Assembly: GCF_000711225.1 (NCBI RefSeq)
Contig: NZ_JOMG01000002.1
Location: 74,501 to 138,500 of the forward strand
Source of the DNA: Pelobacter seleniigenes DSM 18267
GTDB lineage: Bacteria > Desulfobacterota > Desulfuromonadia > Desulfuromonadales > Geopsychrobacteraceae
Direction of reading: 5' to 3'
Length of the DNA: 64,000 nucleotides
Below the pieces are notes generated by a model. That model searched no databases. It worked only from the letters and a program-made list of their open reading frames with translations, and was not told the DNA's origin. The translations under genes were made by a program, and so were the position numbers. This document shows, piece after piece, positions 39,409-49,061 of the stretch. Within the stretch, counting starts at the first letter, position 1; each line of letters opens with the position of its first letter.

Positions 39409-40917
39409 ATGCTCAGCCAACGTCGCAGCGGTATCCTGCTTCATCCGACTTCGCTCCCCGGCTCCCAGGCCGTCGGCTCGCTGGGCCGGGAAGCGTATCA
39501 ATTCATAGACTTTCTCATCGCCGCGGGCCAATCGGTCTGGCAGTTGCTGCCCCTTGGTCCGACCGGCTTCGGCAACTGCCCCTACAGTTCGTTTTCAGCC
39601 TTTGCCGGCAACCCATTACTCATCAATCTGGAACTCCTGGCGGAAGCCGGGGACCTCGACCAGATCATTCCGCAGGCGGTGCCCAGCGAATTCGTCGGTG
39701 CTGACTACGATACGGCGGTTAAACAGCAGCTGCCGTTATTGAAGCAAGCCAGCCGGAACTTCAAAGCCGGGGCCAACGAGACGCGCCGCCAGGCTTTTGC
39801 CGACTTCTGCGCCCGGCAACGCTGGTGGCTGGATGATTATGCGCTTTTCGAGGCTATCCGCCGAGACCGTAATTTTGTCCCCTGGCAAGACTGGCCGCAG
39901 CCGCTCCGTCAGCGCGAAGCAGCGGCCCTGCAACAGGAAGCCACGCGCCTGCAGGAGGCCATTTTTGAGCAGCAATACCTGCAGTTCGTCTTTTTTGAGC
40001 AATGGTTCGCGCTGAAGAAGTATGCCAACAGCAAAGGAATCTATATTTATGGCGACCTGCCCATTTTTGTCGCCGAAAATTCCGCCGACCTCTGGGCCCA
40101 CCGCGAGCAGTATCTGCTGGATGACAATGACCGCCCCACCGTCGTTGCCGGAGTGCCCCCCGATTACTTCAGCCAAACCGGCCAACGCTGGGGAAATCCG
40201 CTCTATAACTGGGAACAGATGGCCACCGACAACTATGCCTGGTGGTTGTCCCGTTTCCAGTGGAACTTCAGCCTGTTCGATCTGATCAGAGTCGACCATT
40301 TTCGCGGCTTCTCCGCCTGCTGGACCATCCCGGCGGACCAACCCACAGCCGAGCACGGCTACTGGGTTGAAACCCCCGGCCGGCAATTGTTCAGCACCCT
40401 GCGCGACACCCAGGGAAAACTGCCAATCGTTGCCGAGGATCTCGGCATTATCACCCCGGATGTCGAACAGTTACGTGATCAGTTTGAATTTCCCGGCATG
40501 AAAATTCTGCAGTTTGCCTTTGACTCCGATGCCAACAACCCTTACCTCCCCCACAACCACGTTCCGAATTCGGTCATCTACACCGGTACGCATGACAACA
40601 ACACCAGCCTCGGCTGGTGGAATCATCTGGAACCGGCCGCGCGCCAGCGGATCGCCGACTATCTCCTGCAGGAGCAGGTCCAAATGCCCTGGTTGCTGGT
40701 GCAAACCGCGTTGTCCAGCGTCGCCCGCCTCGCCATAATCCCATTGCAGGACATCTTGTCGTTAGCTGAGGAACACCGCATGAACACTCCCGGGACCGCA
40801 GAGAATAACTGGCAATGGCGCTACCAAAGTGCAGAATTGACACCGGCTATCGCCGACCGCCTGAAGCAGGCTTCTCATTTATACGGACGTAATCTGTGCA
40901 ATCCCACAGAAATTTGA
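39409..40917 (+). CDS. malQ: 4-alpha-glucanotransferase (amylomaltase, GH77)
   Basis: 502 residues, the compact bacterial form. It starts MLSQRRSGILLHPTSLPG. Catalytic features of GH77 are the nucleophile in RVDHFRGF, the acid/base Glu in VAEDLGIITP, and the stabilising Asp in YTGTHDNNT. It transfers alpha-1,4-glucan chains and works in glycogen or maltodextrin turnover. No other glycogen gene is adjacent. It lies 212 bp after yedF, so it is probably an independent unit. Confidence 0.96.
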   Translation: MLSQRRSGILLHPTSLPGSQAVGSLGREAYQFIDFLIAAGQSVWQLLPLGPTGFGNCPYSSFSAFAGNPLLINLELLAEAGDLDQIIPQAVPSEFVGADYDTAVKQQLPLLKQASRNFKAGANETRRQAFADFCARQRWWLDDYALFEAIRRDRNFVPWQDWPQPLRQREAAALQQEATRLQEAIFEQQYLQFVFFEQWFALKKYANSKGIYIYGDLPIFVAENSADLWAHREQYLLDDNDRPTVVAGVPPDYFSQTGQRWGNPLYNWEQMATDNYAWWLSRFQWNFSLFDLIRVDHFRGFSACWTIPADQPTAEHGYWVETPGRQLFSTLRDTQGKLPIVAEDLGIITPDVEQLRDQFEFPGMKILQFAFDSDANNPYLPHNHVPNSVIYTGTHDNNTSLGWWNHLEPAARQRIADYLLQEQVQMPWLLVQTALSSVARLAIIPLQDILSLAEEHRMNTPGTAENNWQWRYQSAELTPAIADRLKQASHLYGRNLCNPTEI

Positions 40918-41008
40918 GTTCCCGGGTTCTCCGCTTGTCTGTAGATTCAAGCCTGTGCTATCTTGCGCCGAGCTTGTTCATAACACTAATTTGCGTTGGA
41001 GGATGTTC

Positions 41009-41806
41009 GTGAAAAAACTTACCATTCTGTTATTCGCCGGAACCGTCCTACTGTTTTTAGGGGCTTGCAACAAAGAAGAAGCCCCAACCGCCGAAGCACC
41101 CGCAGCAGCACCCACCCAACCTTCAACACCGACTCAACCTACAGCCGCGCCAGCAGCCAATCCGAGCGGAACCTCCGGAACCGTTATGGAAACTATGGAT
41201 GCAGGCGGTTACACCTATGTTCAGGTCGACAGCGGTCAAGAGAAAATCTGGGCGGCTGCCCCGAAGTTTGCCGTCAAGGTCGGCGATCAGGTCATCGTTC
41301 CCCAAGGCATGGCCATGAACAATTATCACAGCCAGACTCTGAATCGCGATTTCCCGGTGGTCTATTTTGTTGAATCGATCCTCAACGCCAGCAGCCCGAC
41401 CATGCCGCAAACGGCCAGCAATGCGAAAATTCCGGAAGGCCATCCCGCAATCGGCGGGGCTCCGACACCGGACGATATCAATTTTTCAGATATCGTTAAA
41501 CCTGCAGACGGCATGACCGTTGGCGAAGTCTATGCCAGCAAAGCCGACCTGGCTGACAAAAGCATCACTCTGCGTGGCAAAGTGGTCAAGTTCACTCCAC
41601 AGATCATGGGCACCAACTGGATTCACGTTCAGGATGGCAGCGGTGATAAAGCCGCCGGTACCAATGATTTGACTGTCACCAGCAAGACTGAAGTTAAAGT
41701 CGGCGATACCGTGACCGTCAAAGGCCCGCTGACTTTGGACAAGGACTTCGGTTACGGTTATAAATACAACCTGATCATGGAAAACGCCGAAGTCACCACT
41801 GAGTAA
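41009..41806 (+). CDS. Lipoprotein with two OB-fold-like segments
   Basis: 265 residues from the GTG at 41009, chosen because GGAGG stands six bases before it; an ATG at 41003 touches the ribosome site directly. Residues 1-18 form a signal peptide ending in the lipobox LGAC, then a linker very rich in Ala, Pro and Thr (about 25-55). Two later segments, GYTYVQVDSGQEKIWAAAPKFAVKVGD and NWIHVQDGSGD with VKVGDTVTVKGPL, look like small beta-barrel OB domains, as in periplasmic metal or nucleic-acid binding proteins. The ligand is unknown. It is single-gene, with its own terminator. Confidence 0.75.
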   Translation: MKKLTILLFAGTVLLFLGACNKEEAPTAEAPAAAPTQPSTPTQPTAAPAANPSGTSGTVMETMDAGGYTYVQVDSGQEKIWAAAPKFAVKVGDQVIVPQGMAMNNYHSQTLNRDFPVVYFVESILNASSPTMPQTASNAKIPEGHPAIGGAPTPDDINFSDIVKPADGMTVGEVYASKADLADKSITLRGKVVKFTPQIMGTNWIHVQDGSGDKAAGTNDLTVTSKTEVKVGDTVTVKGPLTLDKDFGYGYKYNLIMENAEVTTE

Positions 41807-41835
41807 TCCTTTTCAAAGCAACCTAGTTTATCCGA

Positions 41836-41880
41836 CAAGGCTTCCGGATCAACCTCCGGAAGCCTTGTTTTGCGTTCTTT
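41836..41880 (+). terminator. Rho-independent terminator behind the lipoprotein gene
   Basis: CAAGGCTTCCGG and CCGGAAGCCTTG (41836-41867) make a perfect 12-bp stem with an 8-base loop, followed by TTTTGCGTTCTTTT. It lies 29 bp after the stop codon and clearly ends the lipoprotein transcript. Confidence 0.9.
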
Positions 41881-42125
41881 TCAATCCGATATCCCTTTTT
41901 CCAAATCTGTGGCGCGGACAATCCCTTTGGGGAACAGCCATTAATCTGCAACTTTTATTGCAGATGCAAGAGACCTTGCAAAACAGATAACCCCCTTGAA
42001 TTGCAAACATATCCCTCTTTTTAGCAACCCTATTTAAAAATAATTTGCACACCCCGGAGCAGAGCAAAATCTAGGAATCGTCAAACTACTTAAATAAAAT
42101 CAAGTAGTTATAAAAATATACATTA

Positions 42126-42142
42126 TTGGCATCGTTTGTGCT
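42126..42142 (+). promoter_or_regulatory. Candidate sigma-54 promoter
   Basis: TTGGCATCGTTTGTGCT has the invariant GG (42128-42129) and GC (42140-42141) with exactly 10 bases between, the -24/-12 spacing of RpoN promoters. The flanks (TTGGCA and GTGCT) match the consensus at most positions. It lies 39 bp upstream of the receiver-like gene. The wider gap 41881-42180 otherwise holds an A/T-rich stretch and no second gene. Confidence 0.55.
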
Positions 42143-42180
42143 AACCAATTGGGCAGCCATTGCAAAGCAAGGAGTCCCTT

Positions 42181-42579
42181 ATGACGAACATCCTGGTCTA
42201 CGAACCCGATAAGAACAATGCTCCGCATATCAAATTTCTTCTAAAAGTCGCTGATATCAGATGCACGCTGGCAGATTCTACAGATGAACTTTTGAACTGG
42301 CTCGCCACTGATTCTCTTAAAACCACCAGATTTGATTTGTTGTTGTTGAATTCCTGGCCCAACTTGACTGGCAGAAAGGACCTTTTTGATGAAGTCACAA
42401 CGGCATCAGCTCTGCCCATCATCTTTGTCCTTCGCGACGGGCAATACCGGCCACCGATCACAGACCGGAGAATAGCGATTTGTCACCCGGAAAACATGCT
42501 GAACTGCATCAATTTACAGTTAACAAAAGTCACGGTGGGGACCGACGACAATCAAAAGTTGCTGTCGCTCAGCATTTAG
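42181..42579 (+). CDS. Degenerate response-regulator receiver protein
   Basis: 132 residues from the ATG at 42181, with AAGGAG upstream. The fold looks like a CheY receiver: [13 protein letters not shown] at the start, then [10 protein letters not shown] where beta-3 normally ends in the phosphorylated Asp. Here that position is Asn57, and the acidic pocket is reduced to Glu8 and Asp10. It probably cannot be phosphorylated in the usual way. It lies 130 bp before a chemoreceptor gene and behind a possible sigma-54 promoter, which suggests a signalling link. A function cannot be assigned from sequence. Confidence 0.6.
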   Translation: MTNILVYEPDKNNAPHIKFLLKVADIRCTLADSTDELLNWLATDSLKTTRFDLLLLNSWPNLTGRKDLFDEVTTASALPIIFVLRDGQYRPPITDRRIAICHPENMLNCINLQLTKVTVGTDDNQKLLSLSI

Positions 42580-42709
42580 GGCTATTGCAGGCAGTCACAA
42601 CCTGCTGAGCCCAAAGATAGATTTTTTAACAATTTGTTTGGCACTGTCATTTTCATACCGGACGAGGGGGGAGCGGAGAGACCCGCTGAACTCGAAAGGA
42701 AACCCTTCA

Positions 42710-44533
42710 ATGAATTTTTTCAACAACCTCAATATCGGCAAAAAGATCTATCTGGTTTCGGCGGTCACTGCGCTTATCTTTGTGACAAGTTTAATTTGGC
42801 TTTATAGCGATTACCGGGAGCAGATTTATAAGTCAGTGGAAAAAAAACTGGCAGCTTCTGTTGAAACGGCATGGGGCGTCATAGACCACTACAGCCGGTT
42901 GGCAGCCGACGGGACCTTGTCCACCCAGGAAGCCCAGCAGCAAGCGAAAGAGACGGTCAGAAATCTGCGCTTCGAAGGAGACGATTACTTTTGGATCACT
43001 GACTCCGGCCCTAAAATGATTATGCATCCGACCAGCCCCAAACTGGAGGGGCAAGATGTCTCGAACACCATGGACCCTGATGGGGTCAGGTTGTTTGTTG
43101 AAATGGTTAAAGCCACCCAAAAAACAGGGGCCGGATCAGTACGCTATCAATGGAACAAACCTGGTCAAGATCAACCACAGCCGAAAATATCCTTCGTCAA
43201 AAGGCATCAGCAATGGGACTGGATCATCGGTGCGGGTGTTTATGTCGACGATGTCGTGGCCCAGGTTAATAAGGTCTTTTATTCGATTTTGTCTGTCATC
43301 ACGCTTTGTCTGCTGATTTCAATTCTGCTTATTTATCTGCTGGCGCGGTCGATTTCCCGGCCCATGGCATTAACCGTGAAAACGATCGAAGAAATAGAAA
43401 AGGGCCGCTACCATCAACGGCTGTCTCTCAATCGCAACGATGAAATAGGCAAATTGGGTTCAGCCATGGACGGCTTGGCCGATAGCTTTGAAACTGTCAT
43501 CCTGCCGATGCTTGACAAGCTTGCCAATGGGGATATTACCTTTTCCCCGGTTCCCCGGGATGAGCTTGACGGGCCTCAGGTGGCCTTGAAGAAGGTCAGC
43601 GACAATCTCAATGACACCATGGGGACCATTCAAAGTTCAGCCCAACAAATCAACTCTGCCAGCGGTCAAGTTGCTGACGCCAGCCAGTCTCTTTCTCAGG
43701 GAGCCACCGAATCGGCTGCGTCCCTGGAAGAAATAACCAGTTCTCTCAACGAGCTTTCAAGCCAGACCAAGTTGAATGCCGAAAATGCCACCCAGGTCAA
43801 CCAGCTCTCCAAGGAAGCGCGGCTGGTTGCTGAAGAAGGTAACTCAAAAATGCAGAATATGGTTGCCGCCATGGCTGAAATCAGCGATGCCAGCCAGAGT
43901 ATCAACAAGATAATAAAAGTGATTGATGAGATTGCCTTCCAGACCAATTTATTGGCGCTTAATGCTGCCGTCGAGGCGGCTCGCGCCGGACAACACGGCA
44001 AGGGTTTTGCCGTTGTCGCTGAAGAGGTTCGCAACCTGGCTGCACGCAGTGCCAAAGCTGCCTCGGAAACGGCAGAACTTATCGCCGGATCCGTCGGCAA
44101 AACAGCGAACGGGGCAGAGATTGCCAACCAGACGGCAAGCGCACTTGAGAAAATTTACAGTAGCGTTGTCAAAGTGTCAGAACTGGCCGAAGAAATTGCC
44201 GCATCCTCAAATGAACAGGCTCAAGGAATCGGCCAAATCAACGAAGGTCTGGGGCAAATCGATCAGGTGATCCAGCAAAATACGGCAACAGCCGAAGAAA
44301 GTGCGGCCGCGGCCGAGGAGTTATCAAGTCAGGCGGAGGAATTGCTCAACATGCTCAGCCTCTTCCGGCTGAAAAACCCGACCGTTTCCGCGGCTTCCCA
44401 GAAACCGGTTGCGAGACCGCGGCGGCCAGTTCCGCAACAGGGCCCGCGACAAAACGACAACTGGAACACCCTCAGCAGGGCAACACCACCCACAACCATT
44501 GCTCTGGACGATAGCGAATTCGGCCGCTTCTGA
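42710..44533 (+). CDS. Methyl-accepting chemotaxis protein with an extracytoplasmic sCache domain
   Basis: 607 residues from the ATG at 42710 (AAAGGA upstream). Membrane segments lie at about 12-31 and 193-213. Between them is a single Cache_2 sensor with the hallmark [16 protein letters not shown] and [17 protein letters not shown] domain (about 214-265) leads to a long coiled-coil signalling hairpin whose tip reads [20 protein letters not shown]. The C-terminus ends DDSEFGRF after a basic linker, with no NWETF-type CheR tether. Many sCache sensors bind small carboxylates; the ligand here is unknown. Confidence 0.92.
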   Translation: MNFFNNLNIGKKIYLVSAVTALIFVTSLIWLYSDYREQIYKSVEKKLAASVETAWGVIDHYSRLAADGTLSTQEAQQQAKETVRNLRFEGDDYFWITDSGPKMIMHPTSPKLEGQDVSNTMDPDGVRLFVEMVKATQKTGAGSVRYQWNKPGQDQPQPKISFVKRHQQWDWIIGAGVYVDDVVAQVNKVFYSILSVITLCLLISILLIYLLARSISRPMALTVKTIEEIEKGRYHQRLSLNRNDEIGKLGSAMDGLADSFETVILPMLDKLANGDITFSPVPRDELDGPQVALKKVSDNLNDTMGTIQSSAQQINSASGQVADASQSLSQGATESAASLEEITSSLNELSSQTKLNAENATQVNQLSKEARLVAEEGNSKMQNMVAAMAEISDASQSINKIIKVIDEIAFQTNLLALNAAVEAARAGQHGKGFAVVAEEVRNLAARSAKAASETAELIAGSVGKTANGAEIANQTASALEKIYSSVVKVSELAEEIAASSNEQAQGIGQINEGLGQIDQVIQQNTATAEESAAAAEELSSQAEELLNMLSLFRLKNPTVSAASQKPVARPRRPVPQQGPRQNDNWNTLSRATPPTTIALDDSEFGRF

Positions 44534-44549
44534 TCCGTTTCGGCCGATT

Positions 44550-44586
44550 GCAAGGCCCGTTTTCAGGGAGTGAAAGCGGGCCTTGC
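44550..44586 (+). terminator. Terminator hairpin between the chemoreceptor gene and uvrC
   Basis: GCAAGGCCCG and CGGGCCTTGC form a perfect 10-bp stem, with TTTTCA / TGAAAG able to extend the pairing. It is followed by CTTGTTCG on the plus strand. It lies 17 bp after the chemoreceptor stop codon between two convergent genes and may serve both. Confidence 0.65.
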
Positions 44587-44603
44587 CTTGTTCGCTGCCA
44601 GCT

Positions 44604-46451
44604 TCAGGAGGATTCTTCGGCAGCATCACCGCGTAAGGACTGGAAGATGGCCTGAGCCAGATTGGCCGGAAGCCCCGGCATCTGCTCCAACTCGGCCAAG
44701 GACGCGGCGCGGAGTTTTTTCAGACTGCCGAAATAGTTCAGCAGCGCCTTGCGCCGGGCTGGCCCGACTCCCGGGATATCTTCCAGGGACGAGCGCAGGT
44801 TCGCTTTACTGCGCAACTTACGATGATAAGTGATAGCAAAGCGGTGGGCTTCGTCCCGCAGTCGCTCAAGCATAAACAAGCCTGCCGCGCCTTGCCTGAA
44901 ATTGACCGGGTTTTTGCGCCCGGGCAAGAAAAAACGCTCTTCACTGCGCTCCACCACCTTCCCTTTGACATTGGCAACCACCCGGCTTTTGGCGATCCCC
45001 ACCGCGCCGATGCGACCGCTCAGGTTGAATTCCTGCAGCACCGTGGTCAACACACCGAGTTGCCCCTTACCGCCGTCGATGAGAATCATGTCCGGCAGTT
45101 TGTCCTCATCGATCCCACGCTGCAGACGGCGCTTGAGCACTTCGTAGAGGGAAGCGTAATCATCGGCCCCGACCACGGTCTTGATGCGGAAGCGCCGATA
45201 CTCGGCAGGAGCAGCCTCCCCGTCGACCAGAACCGCCATGCTGCCGACAGAAAGATGCCCCTGAACATTGGAGATATCAAAACACTCGATCCGCTGCGGC
45301 GGCGCCGCCAGCTGAAACTTGAGGGCCAGATCCTTGAGAACCTCGTCCCTGGCCTGCTGGCGCTTGCCCCGCTGCCGGTAGGCTTCTGTAGCGTTGCGCT
45401 CGGCGAGCAGACAGAGGCGTTTTTTTTCGCCGCGCTGCGGTGCAATCAGTTGCACCCTGCGCCCGCGCTTTTCACTCAGCCATTCACTCAGCAGGCCACT
45501 CGATTCAAGGGGGAACGGCAACAGCAGCTGATCCGGCATGATGACTTCGCGCGAATAATATTCCTGCAGAAACCCGTCCAGCAATTCCGGCAGGTCGAGC
45601 TTCCATTCGAGGAGGAAGGTCCGTCGGCCGATGAGGTTCCCCTGCCGGATGAACAGCAGCGCCAGTTCCACCTCTCCGCCATCCCGATGCAGACCGATAA
45701 CATCCTGATTGCCGCCACCGTATTCCGTCACCTTCTGTTTCTCGACACTCTTCTCGATGGAACGGATCTGATCCCGCAAGCGCGCGGCCTCTTCAAAGCG
45801 CAGTTCCATGGAAGCGGCCTGCATCCGCTCGCGCAGCCGTTCGATCACCTCGGATTCCCGCCCTTCAAGGAGTTGGATCACCCCTTCCACCAGTTTATGA
45901 TAATCCTCTGGGCTGATCAGTCCGTGGCAGGGCGCGCTACACTGGCCGATCTGGTGAAACAGGCAGGGCCGGCCGCGCTTGCGACAACGTTCCAGCGAAC
46001 CGTGCCGCAAAGGGAAAATCCGGTAAATCTCCTTCAGGGTCTCGCGGATGGCGCCGGCTGAGGAATAGGGGCCGAAATACTGCGCCCCGTCATTCTTCAC
46101 CTGGCGCACGATCTGCAGCAACGGAAAAGGTTCCTTAAGATCGATGCGCACCGACACATAGGTCTTGTCGTCACGCAATTCGATATTGTAGCGCGGCCGA
46201 TGCTGCTTGATCAGGGTGTTTTCCAGCAGCAGGGCTTCTTTCTCGGTGTCGGTGACGATGACCTCGATCCGACAGACCTTTTCCATGAGCAAGGGGATAT
46301 GCTGGCGGCCGTCGCCACCTGGGGAAAAATAGTTGCGCAGCCTGGTCCGCAGCCGCTTGGCCTTGCCGACATAGAGAATCCGGCCGTCCTGATCGAACAT
46401 CTGATAGACGCCGGGCGCCTGGGGATAGGTTTTGAGATCGATGGTCATCAT
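44604..46451 (-). CDS. uvrC: UvrABC excinuclease subunit C
   Basis: 615 residues, complete. The N-terminal GIY-YIG nuclease is seen in PGVYQMFDQDGRILYVGKAKRL, and a cysteine-rich element follows (CRKRGRPCLFHQIGQCSAPC). The UVR helical motif comes next (about 205-240) and then the RNase H-like second nuclease with CFDISNVQGHLSVGSMAVL. Two helix-hairpin-helix motifs close the protein (DIPGVGPARRKALLNYFG, LEQMPGLPANLA). It makes both incisions in nucleotide excision repair. The start may be either of two adjacent ATG codons. Confidence 0.97.
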   Translation of the reverse strand: MMTIDLKTYPQAPGVYQMFDQDGRILYVGKAKRLRTRLRNYFSPGGDGRQHIPLLMEKVCRIEVIVTDTEKEALLLENTLIKQHRPRYNIELRDDKTYVSVRIDLKEPFPLLQIVRQVKNDGAQYFGPYSSAGAIRETLKEIYRIFPLRHGSLERCRKRGRPCLFHQIGQCSAPCHGLISPEDYHKLVEGVIQLLEGRESEVIERLRERMQAASMELRFEEAARLRDQIRSIEKSVEKQKVTEYGGGNQDVIGLHRDGGEVELALLFIRQGNLIGRRTFLLEWKLDLPELLDGFLQEYYSREVIMPDQLLLPFPLESSGLLSEWLSEKRGRRVQLIAPQRGEKKRLCLLAERNATEAYRQRGKRQQARDEVLKDLALKFQLAAPPQRIECFDISNVQGHLSVGSMAVLVDGEAAPAEYRRFRIKTVVGADDYASLYEVLKRRLQRGIDEDKLPDMILIDGGKGQLGVLTTVLQEFNLSGRIGAVGIAKSRVVANVKGKVVERSEERFFLPGRKNPVNFRQGAAGLFMLERLRDEAHRFAITYHRKLRSKANLRSSLEDIPGVGPARRKALLNYFGSLKKLRAASLAELEQMPGLPANLAQAIFQSLRGDAAEESS

Positions 46452-46497
46452 GCAAATATAGGTGGCATCAGCCCTGTCGCTAGCGCCCGCTTTTTAT

Positions 46498-46526
46498 CTG
46501 GCACTGCGCAAACATATTGGTATAAT
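46498..46526 (+). promoter_or_regulatory. Sigma-70-type promoter before the cNMP-binding gene
   Basis: CTGGCA (46498-46503), a 17-bp spacer and a perfect TATAAT (46521-46526) lie in the gap divergent from uvrC, about 75 bp upstream of the GTG start at 46602. This promoter should drive the three-gene unit through the phosphatase gene at 49058. Confidence 0.68.
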
Positions 46527-46601
46527 AGCAAATTCCCGATTCTTGAAAAAAAACCACGCAGGCTCTGCTTTTCAGGCCATTTCCCTTGCAAAGGTTACAG
46601 C

Positions 46602-47132
46602 GTGAACCCATTCTGGCACAATATCTTCCGCATGAGCGGTTATGAACAAACCCTGAGTTATTTCCTCAGCACTGTACCAGTCTTCAACAAGCTGGACAAA
46701 CGTGAACTCAAAATTCTTGAGCAGACCGTCCACATCCGCAATTACCTGGCCGATGAAATGATCTTCAGTCAGGCAGACATCGGCTCCGGGATGTATATCA
46801 TCCGTTCCGGCAAAGTCCGAATTTTCACCCAGAGCGAACATGGTCAGGAAACCGAGCAGGCGGTTCTGGAAACCGGCGATTTCTTTGGCGAAGTCGCGTT
46901 GACTGCGTCCCGCCCGCGTGGCGCTGCGGCCCGCGCCGTCGAAGCAACGGTCCTGGTCGGATTGTTCCGCTCCGATTTTCAGGAAACCGTCCGCCGTCAT
47001 CCGATTGCGGCCGGCAAGATTCTGCTCAGTCTCAATCGGATTGTCAGCGATCGACTCCTGCAATGCAGCCTCCAGCTCGAGGAGCTGAAAAAACACTATC
47101 AGTCGCTGGCAGAGAGCGGGAAACATGAGTGA
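46602..47132 (+). CDS. Cyclic-nucleotide-binding (Crp/Fnr sensor) domain protein without a DNA-binding domain
   Basis: 176 residues from the GTG at 46602 (VNPFWHNIFRMSGYE), with AAAGG seven bases upstream. The cNMP beta-roll covers about residues 25-140: PVFNKLDKRELKILEQTVHIRNYLADEMIFSQ, GSGMYIIRSGKVRIF and GDFFGEVALT, followed by a long C helix. The phosphate-cassette arginine appears in SRPRGAAARAV. There is no helix-turn-helix, so it is a regulatory or sensor module, not a transcription factor. It overlaps the permease gene by eight bases and is translationally coupled to it. Confidence 0.82.
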   Translation: MNPFWHNIFRMSGYEQTLSYFLSTVPVFNKLDKRELKILEQTVHIRNYLADEMIFSQADIGSGMYIIRSGKVRIFTQSEHGQETEQAVLETGDFFGEVALTASRPRGAAARAVEATVLVGLFRSDFQETVRRHPIAAGKILLSLNRIVSDRLLQCSLQLEELKKHYQSLAESGKHE

Positions 47133-48255
47133 GCAAGGGAACTTCAATCGCGCCCAGGTTGCGGTGCTTTACCTGGTGCTGACCACGGCCATCGCGTCGG
47201 GGATTGCCATTTATTCTTCGGCCAGCACCATCACCGGATTACTCAAAACCGCTACCACAGGGTTGTTTTTACCGATTCTGCTGTCCCTGATCGTTTCCTT
47301 TATGCTCGACCCGCTGGTGCAGTTTTTTGAGAATGAGCATATCGGCCGAACCAGCAGTATATTTATCGTCTATCTGCTGGTCTCAACCCTCATCGCCCTG
47401 GCCATGATCCTTATCGGCCCGCCCAACTGGAAAGGGATGATGCAGGCCTTAAAAGCCGATTTCCCCCGCTACATCAGTCACGCCATCGAATATACCAGCG
47501 GCCTGCTGCAGAACACCCAGGAACATTTTCCCTTTATCAAGAATTATGATTTTACCGAACGGATGCGCTCCACTTCACAGAGTTTTTTCGGCTGGATCAT
47601 CCAGGAAACCCCGCGCTCGGCCATGCGCCTGGGCAGCCTGCTGCTGCTGGTGCCGCTATTCTCCTTTTTTTTCCTCCGCGACAGCCGCCGCATCATGCGC
47701 AGCCTGATCGGGCTGACCCCCAACCGCTACTTTGAAATGGTCCTCGATATCTATGCCCATGTCAGCTGGCAGTTGGCCCACTTCATCCGCGGCCGGATTA
47801 TTGAAGCGCTGATCATTGGCATCGTGGTCTGGATGGGCTTGTCCCTGACCGACATCCGCTACGCCCCGATCCTGGCAGCCGTAGCCGGAGTCACTAACCT
47901 GGTCCCCTATATCGGTCCGATTATCGGGCTGATCCCCGGTCTGGTGATCGCCCTGGTCGACCTCGGCATGGGTGCCCAGTTCTGGTGGATATTCTGCGTC
48001 TATGTGCTGATCGCGCAGATCATTCTCGACAACTTCATCCTCATTCCGATCCTGATCTCCAAAGTGTCCAACCTGCATCCGCTCTGGGTGATCCTGGCCA
48101 TTGTCATGGGCGGCAAGCTGTACGGGATCCTCGGCATGATTATCGGCGTGCCCATCGCCAGCATCATCAATATCGTCATTATCGGCATTCGCCAGTACCG
48201 GCGTTCCTTCAACCCCTACAGCCGTTATTTCAGCAGCCGCGGCAAGTTGCTTTGA
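47125..48255 (+). CDS. AI-2E family / PerM-like membrane permease
   Basis: 376 residues with about eight membrane segments and the family stretch around RGRIIEALIIGIVVWMGLSL and YIGPIIGLIPGLVIALVDLG. Members transport varied solutes (autoinducer-2, sodium/proton, indole-type compounds), so no substrate is assigned. It is unusual in being coupled by an eight-base overlap to a cNMP-binding protein, and an inositol-phosphatase-like gene begins three bases after its stop. The three genes most likely form one operon. Confidence 0.85.
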   Translation: MSEQGNFNRAQVAVLYLVLTTAIASGIAIYSSASTITGLLKTATTGLFLPILLSLIVSFMLDPLVQFFENEHIGRTSSIFIVYLLVSTLIALAMILIGPPNWKGMMQALKADFPRYISHAIEYTSGLLQNTQEHFPFIKNYDFTERMRSTSQSFFGWIIQETPRSAMRLGSLLLLVPLFSFFFLRDSRRIMRSLIGLTPNRYFEMVLDIYAHVSWQLAHFIRGRIIEALIIGIVVWMGLSLTDIRYAPILAAVAGVTNLVPYIGPIIGLIPGLVIALVDLGMGAQFWWIFCVYVLIAQIILDNFILIPILISKVSNLHPLWVILAIVMGGKLYGILGMIIGVPIASIINIVIIGIRQYRRSFNPYSRYFSSRGKLL

Positions 48256-48257
48256 CT

Positions 48258-49058
48258 ATGACTGAGCAGCCTTTATTAACTGAGGTCATGGCGCTGATGC
48301 AGCAGGTCGGCAGCGACCAGTTGCGAGCGTTTCGCTCCCTCCCCCCCGGTGGCGGAACCGAAAAAGAGGCAAGGGAATTCGTCTCCGCGGTGGATGTCCA
48401 CTCAGAGCAACGGTTGATCGAGGGGCTACAACAGCTGGTGCCGGAGGCCGGGATCTACGGCGAAGAAACCGGGACCAGCGGCGACGAACGACTGCGCTGG
48501 GTCATTGATCCCCTGGATGGAACCACCAACTTCCTCAGCGGGCTCGACCAGTTTGCCATTTCCGTTGCCCTGGAAGAACAGGGGCAGGCCGTGCTCGGTG
48601 CGGTACTGCGGCCGGCTTCGGCGGAATGGTTTACCGCCTGCCGCGGCTCAGGGCTCAGGCATAACAATGACAACTGCCCACGGGTAACCGACCTCCCCCT
48701 ACGCCAGGCCTTGCTGGGCACCGGCTTCCCCTACCGTTCGGAAGACCTCAAAGGCGCGTTTTTTCCGTGCGCCGAAGAGGTTCTTTACCGGAGTCGCGGC
48801 CTGCGAAGGTTTGGTTCGGCGGCCTTGGATCTCTGTTATGTGGCCCGGGGATTTCTGCAGGGATTTTGGGAGAGCGATCTGCAACCGTACGATGTCGCCG
48901 CCGCGCGGCTCTTTCTGGCGGAAACCGGCTGCCTGGCGACCAACCAGCGCGGTGAGCCCTATTCTCCATACCGGGATCGGATCCTGGTCTGCGGCAGCCC
49001 GGCGGTCCACGCCGAGTTGCTGACGATCGTCGCCCGGCATTATCCGGCCGACTGCTGA
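48258..49058 (+). CDS. Inositol monophosphatase family phosphatase
   Basis: 266 residues from the ATG at 48258; the open frame extends further upstream but only through the permease gene. Metal-binding motifs are EETG (first site), DPLDGTTNF (the canonical magnesium-binding block) and a C-terminal SDLQPYDVAAARLFLAETG. It could hydrolyse inositol 1-phosphate, PAP or a sugar phosphate (the CysQ and SuhB families cannot be separated here). It lies three bases behind the permease gene. Confidence 0.88.
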   Translation: MTEQPLLTEVMALMQQVGSDQLRAFRSLPPGGGTEKEAREFVSAVDVHSEQRLIEGLQQLVPEAGIYGEETGTSGDERLRWVIDPLDGTTNFLSGLDQFAISVALEEQGQAVLGAVLRPASAEWFTACRGSGLRHNNDNCPRVTDLPLRQALLGTGFPYRSEDLKGAFFPCAEEVLYRSRGLRRFGSAALDLCYVARGFLQGFWESDLQPYDVAAARLFLAETGCLATNQRGEPYSPYRDRILVCGSPAVHAELLTIVARHYPADC

Positions 49059-49061
49059 ACT

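Noticed and set aside
41881-42125. Possible short gene or riboswitch before the receiver gene
   Set aside because: A/T-rich with several stop codons in all frames, no conserved aptamer core; only the sigma-54-like element is worth keeping.
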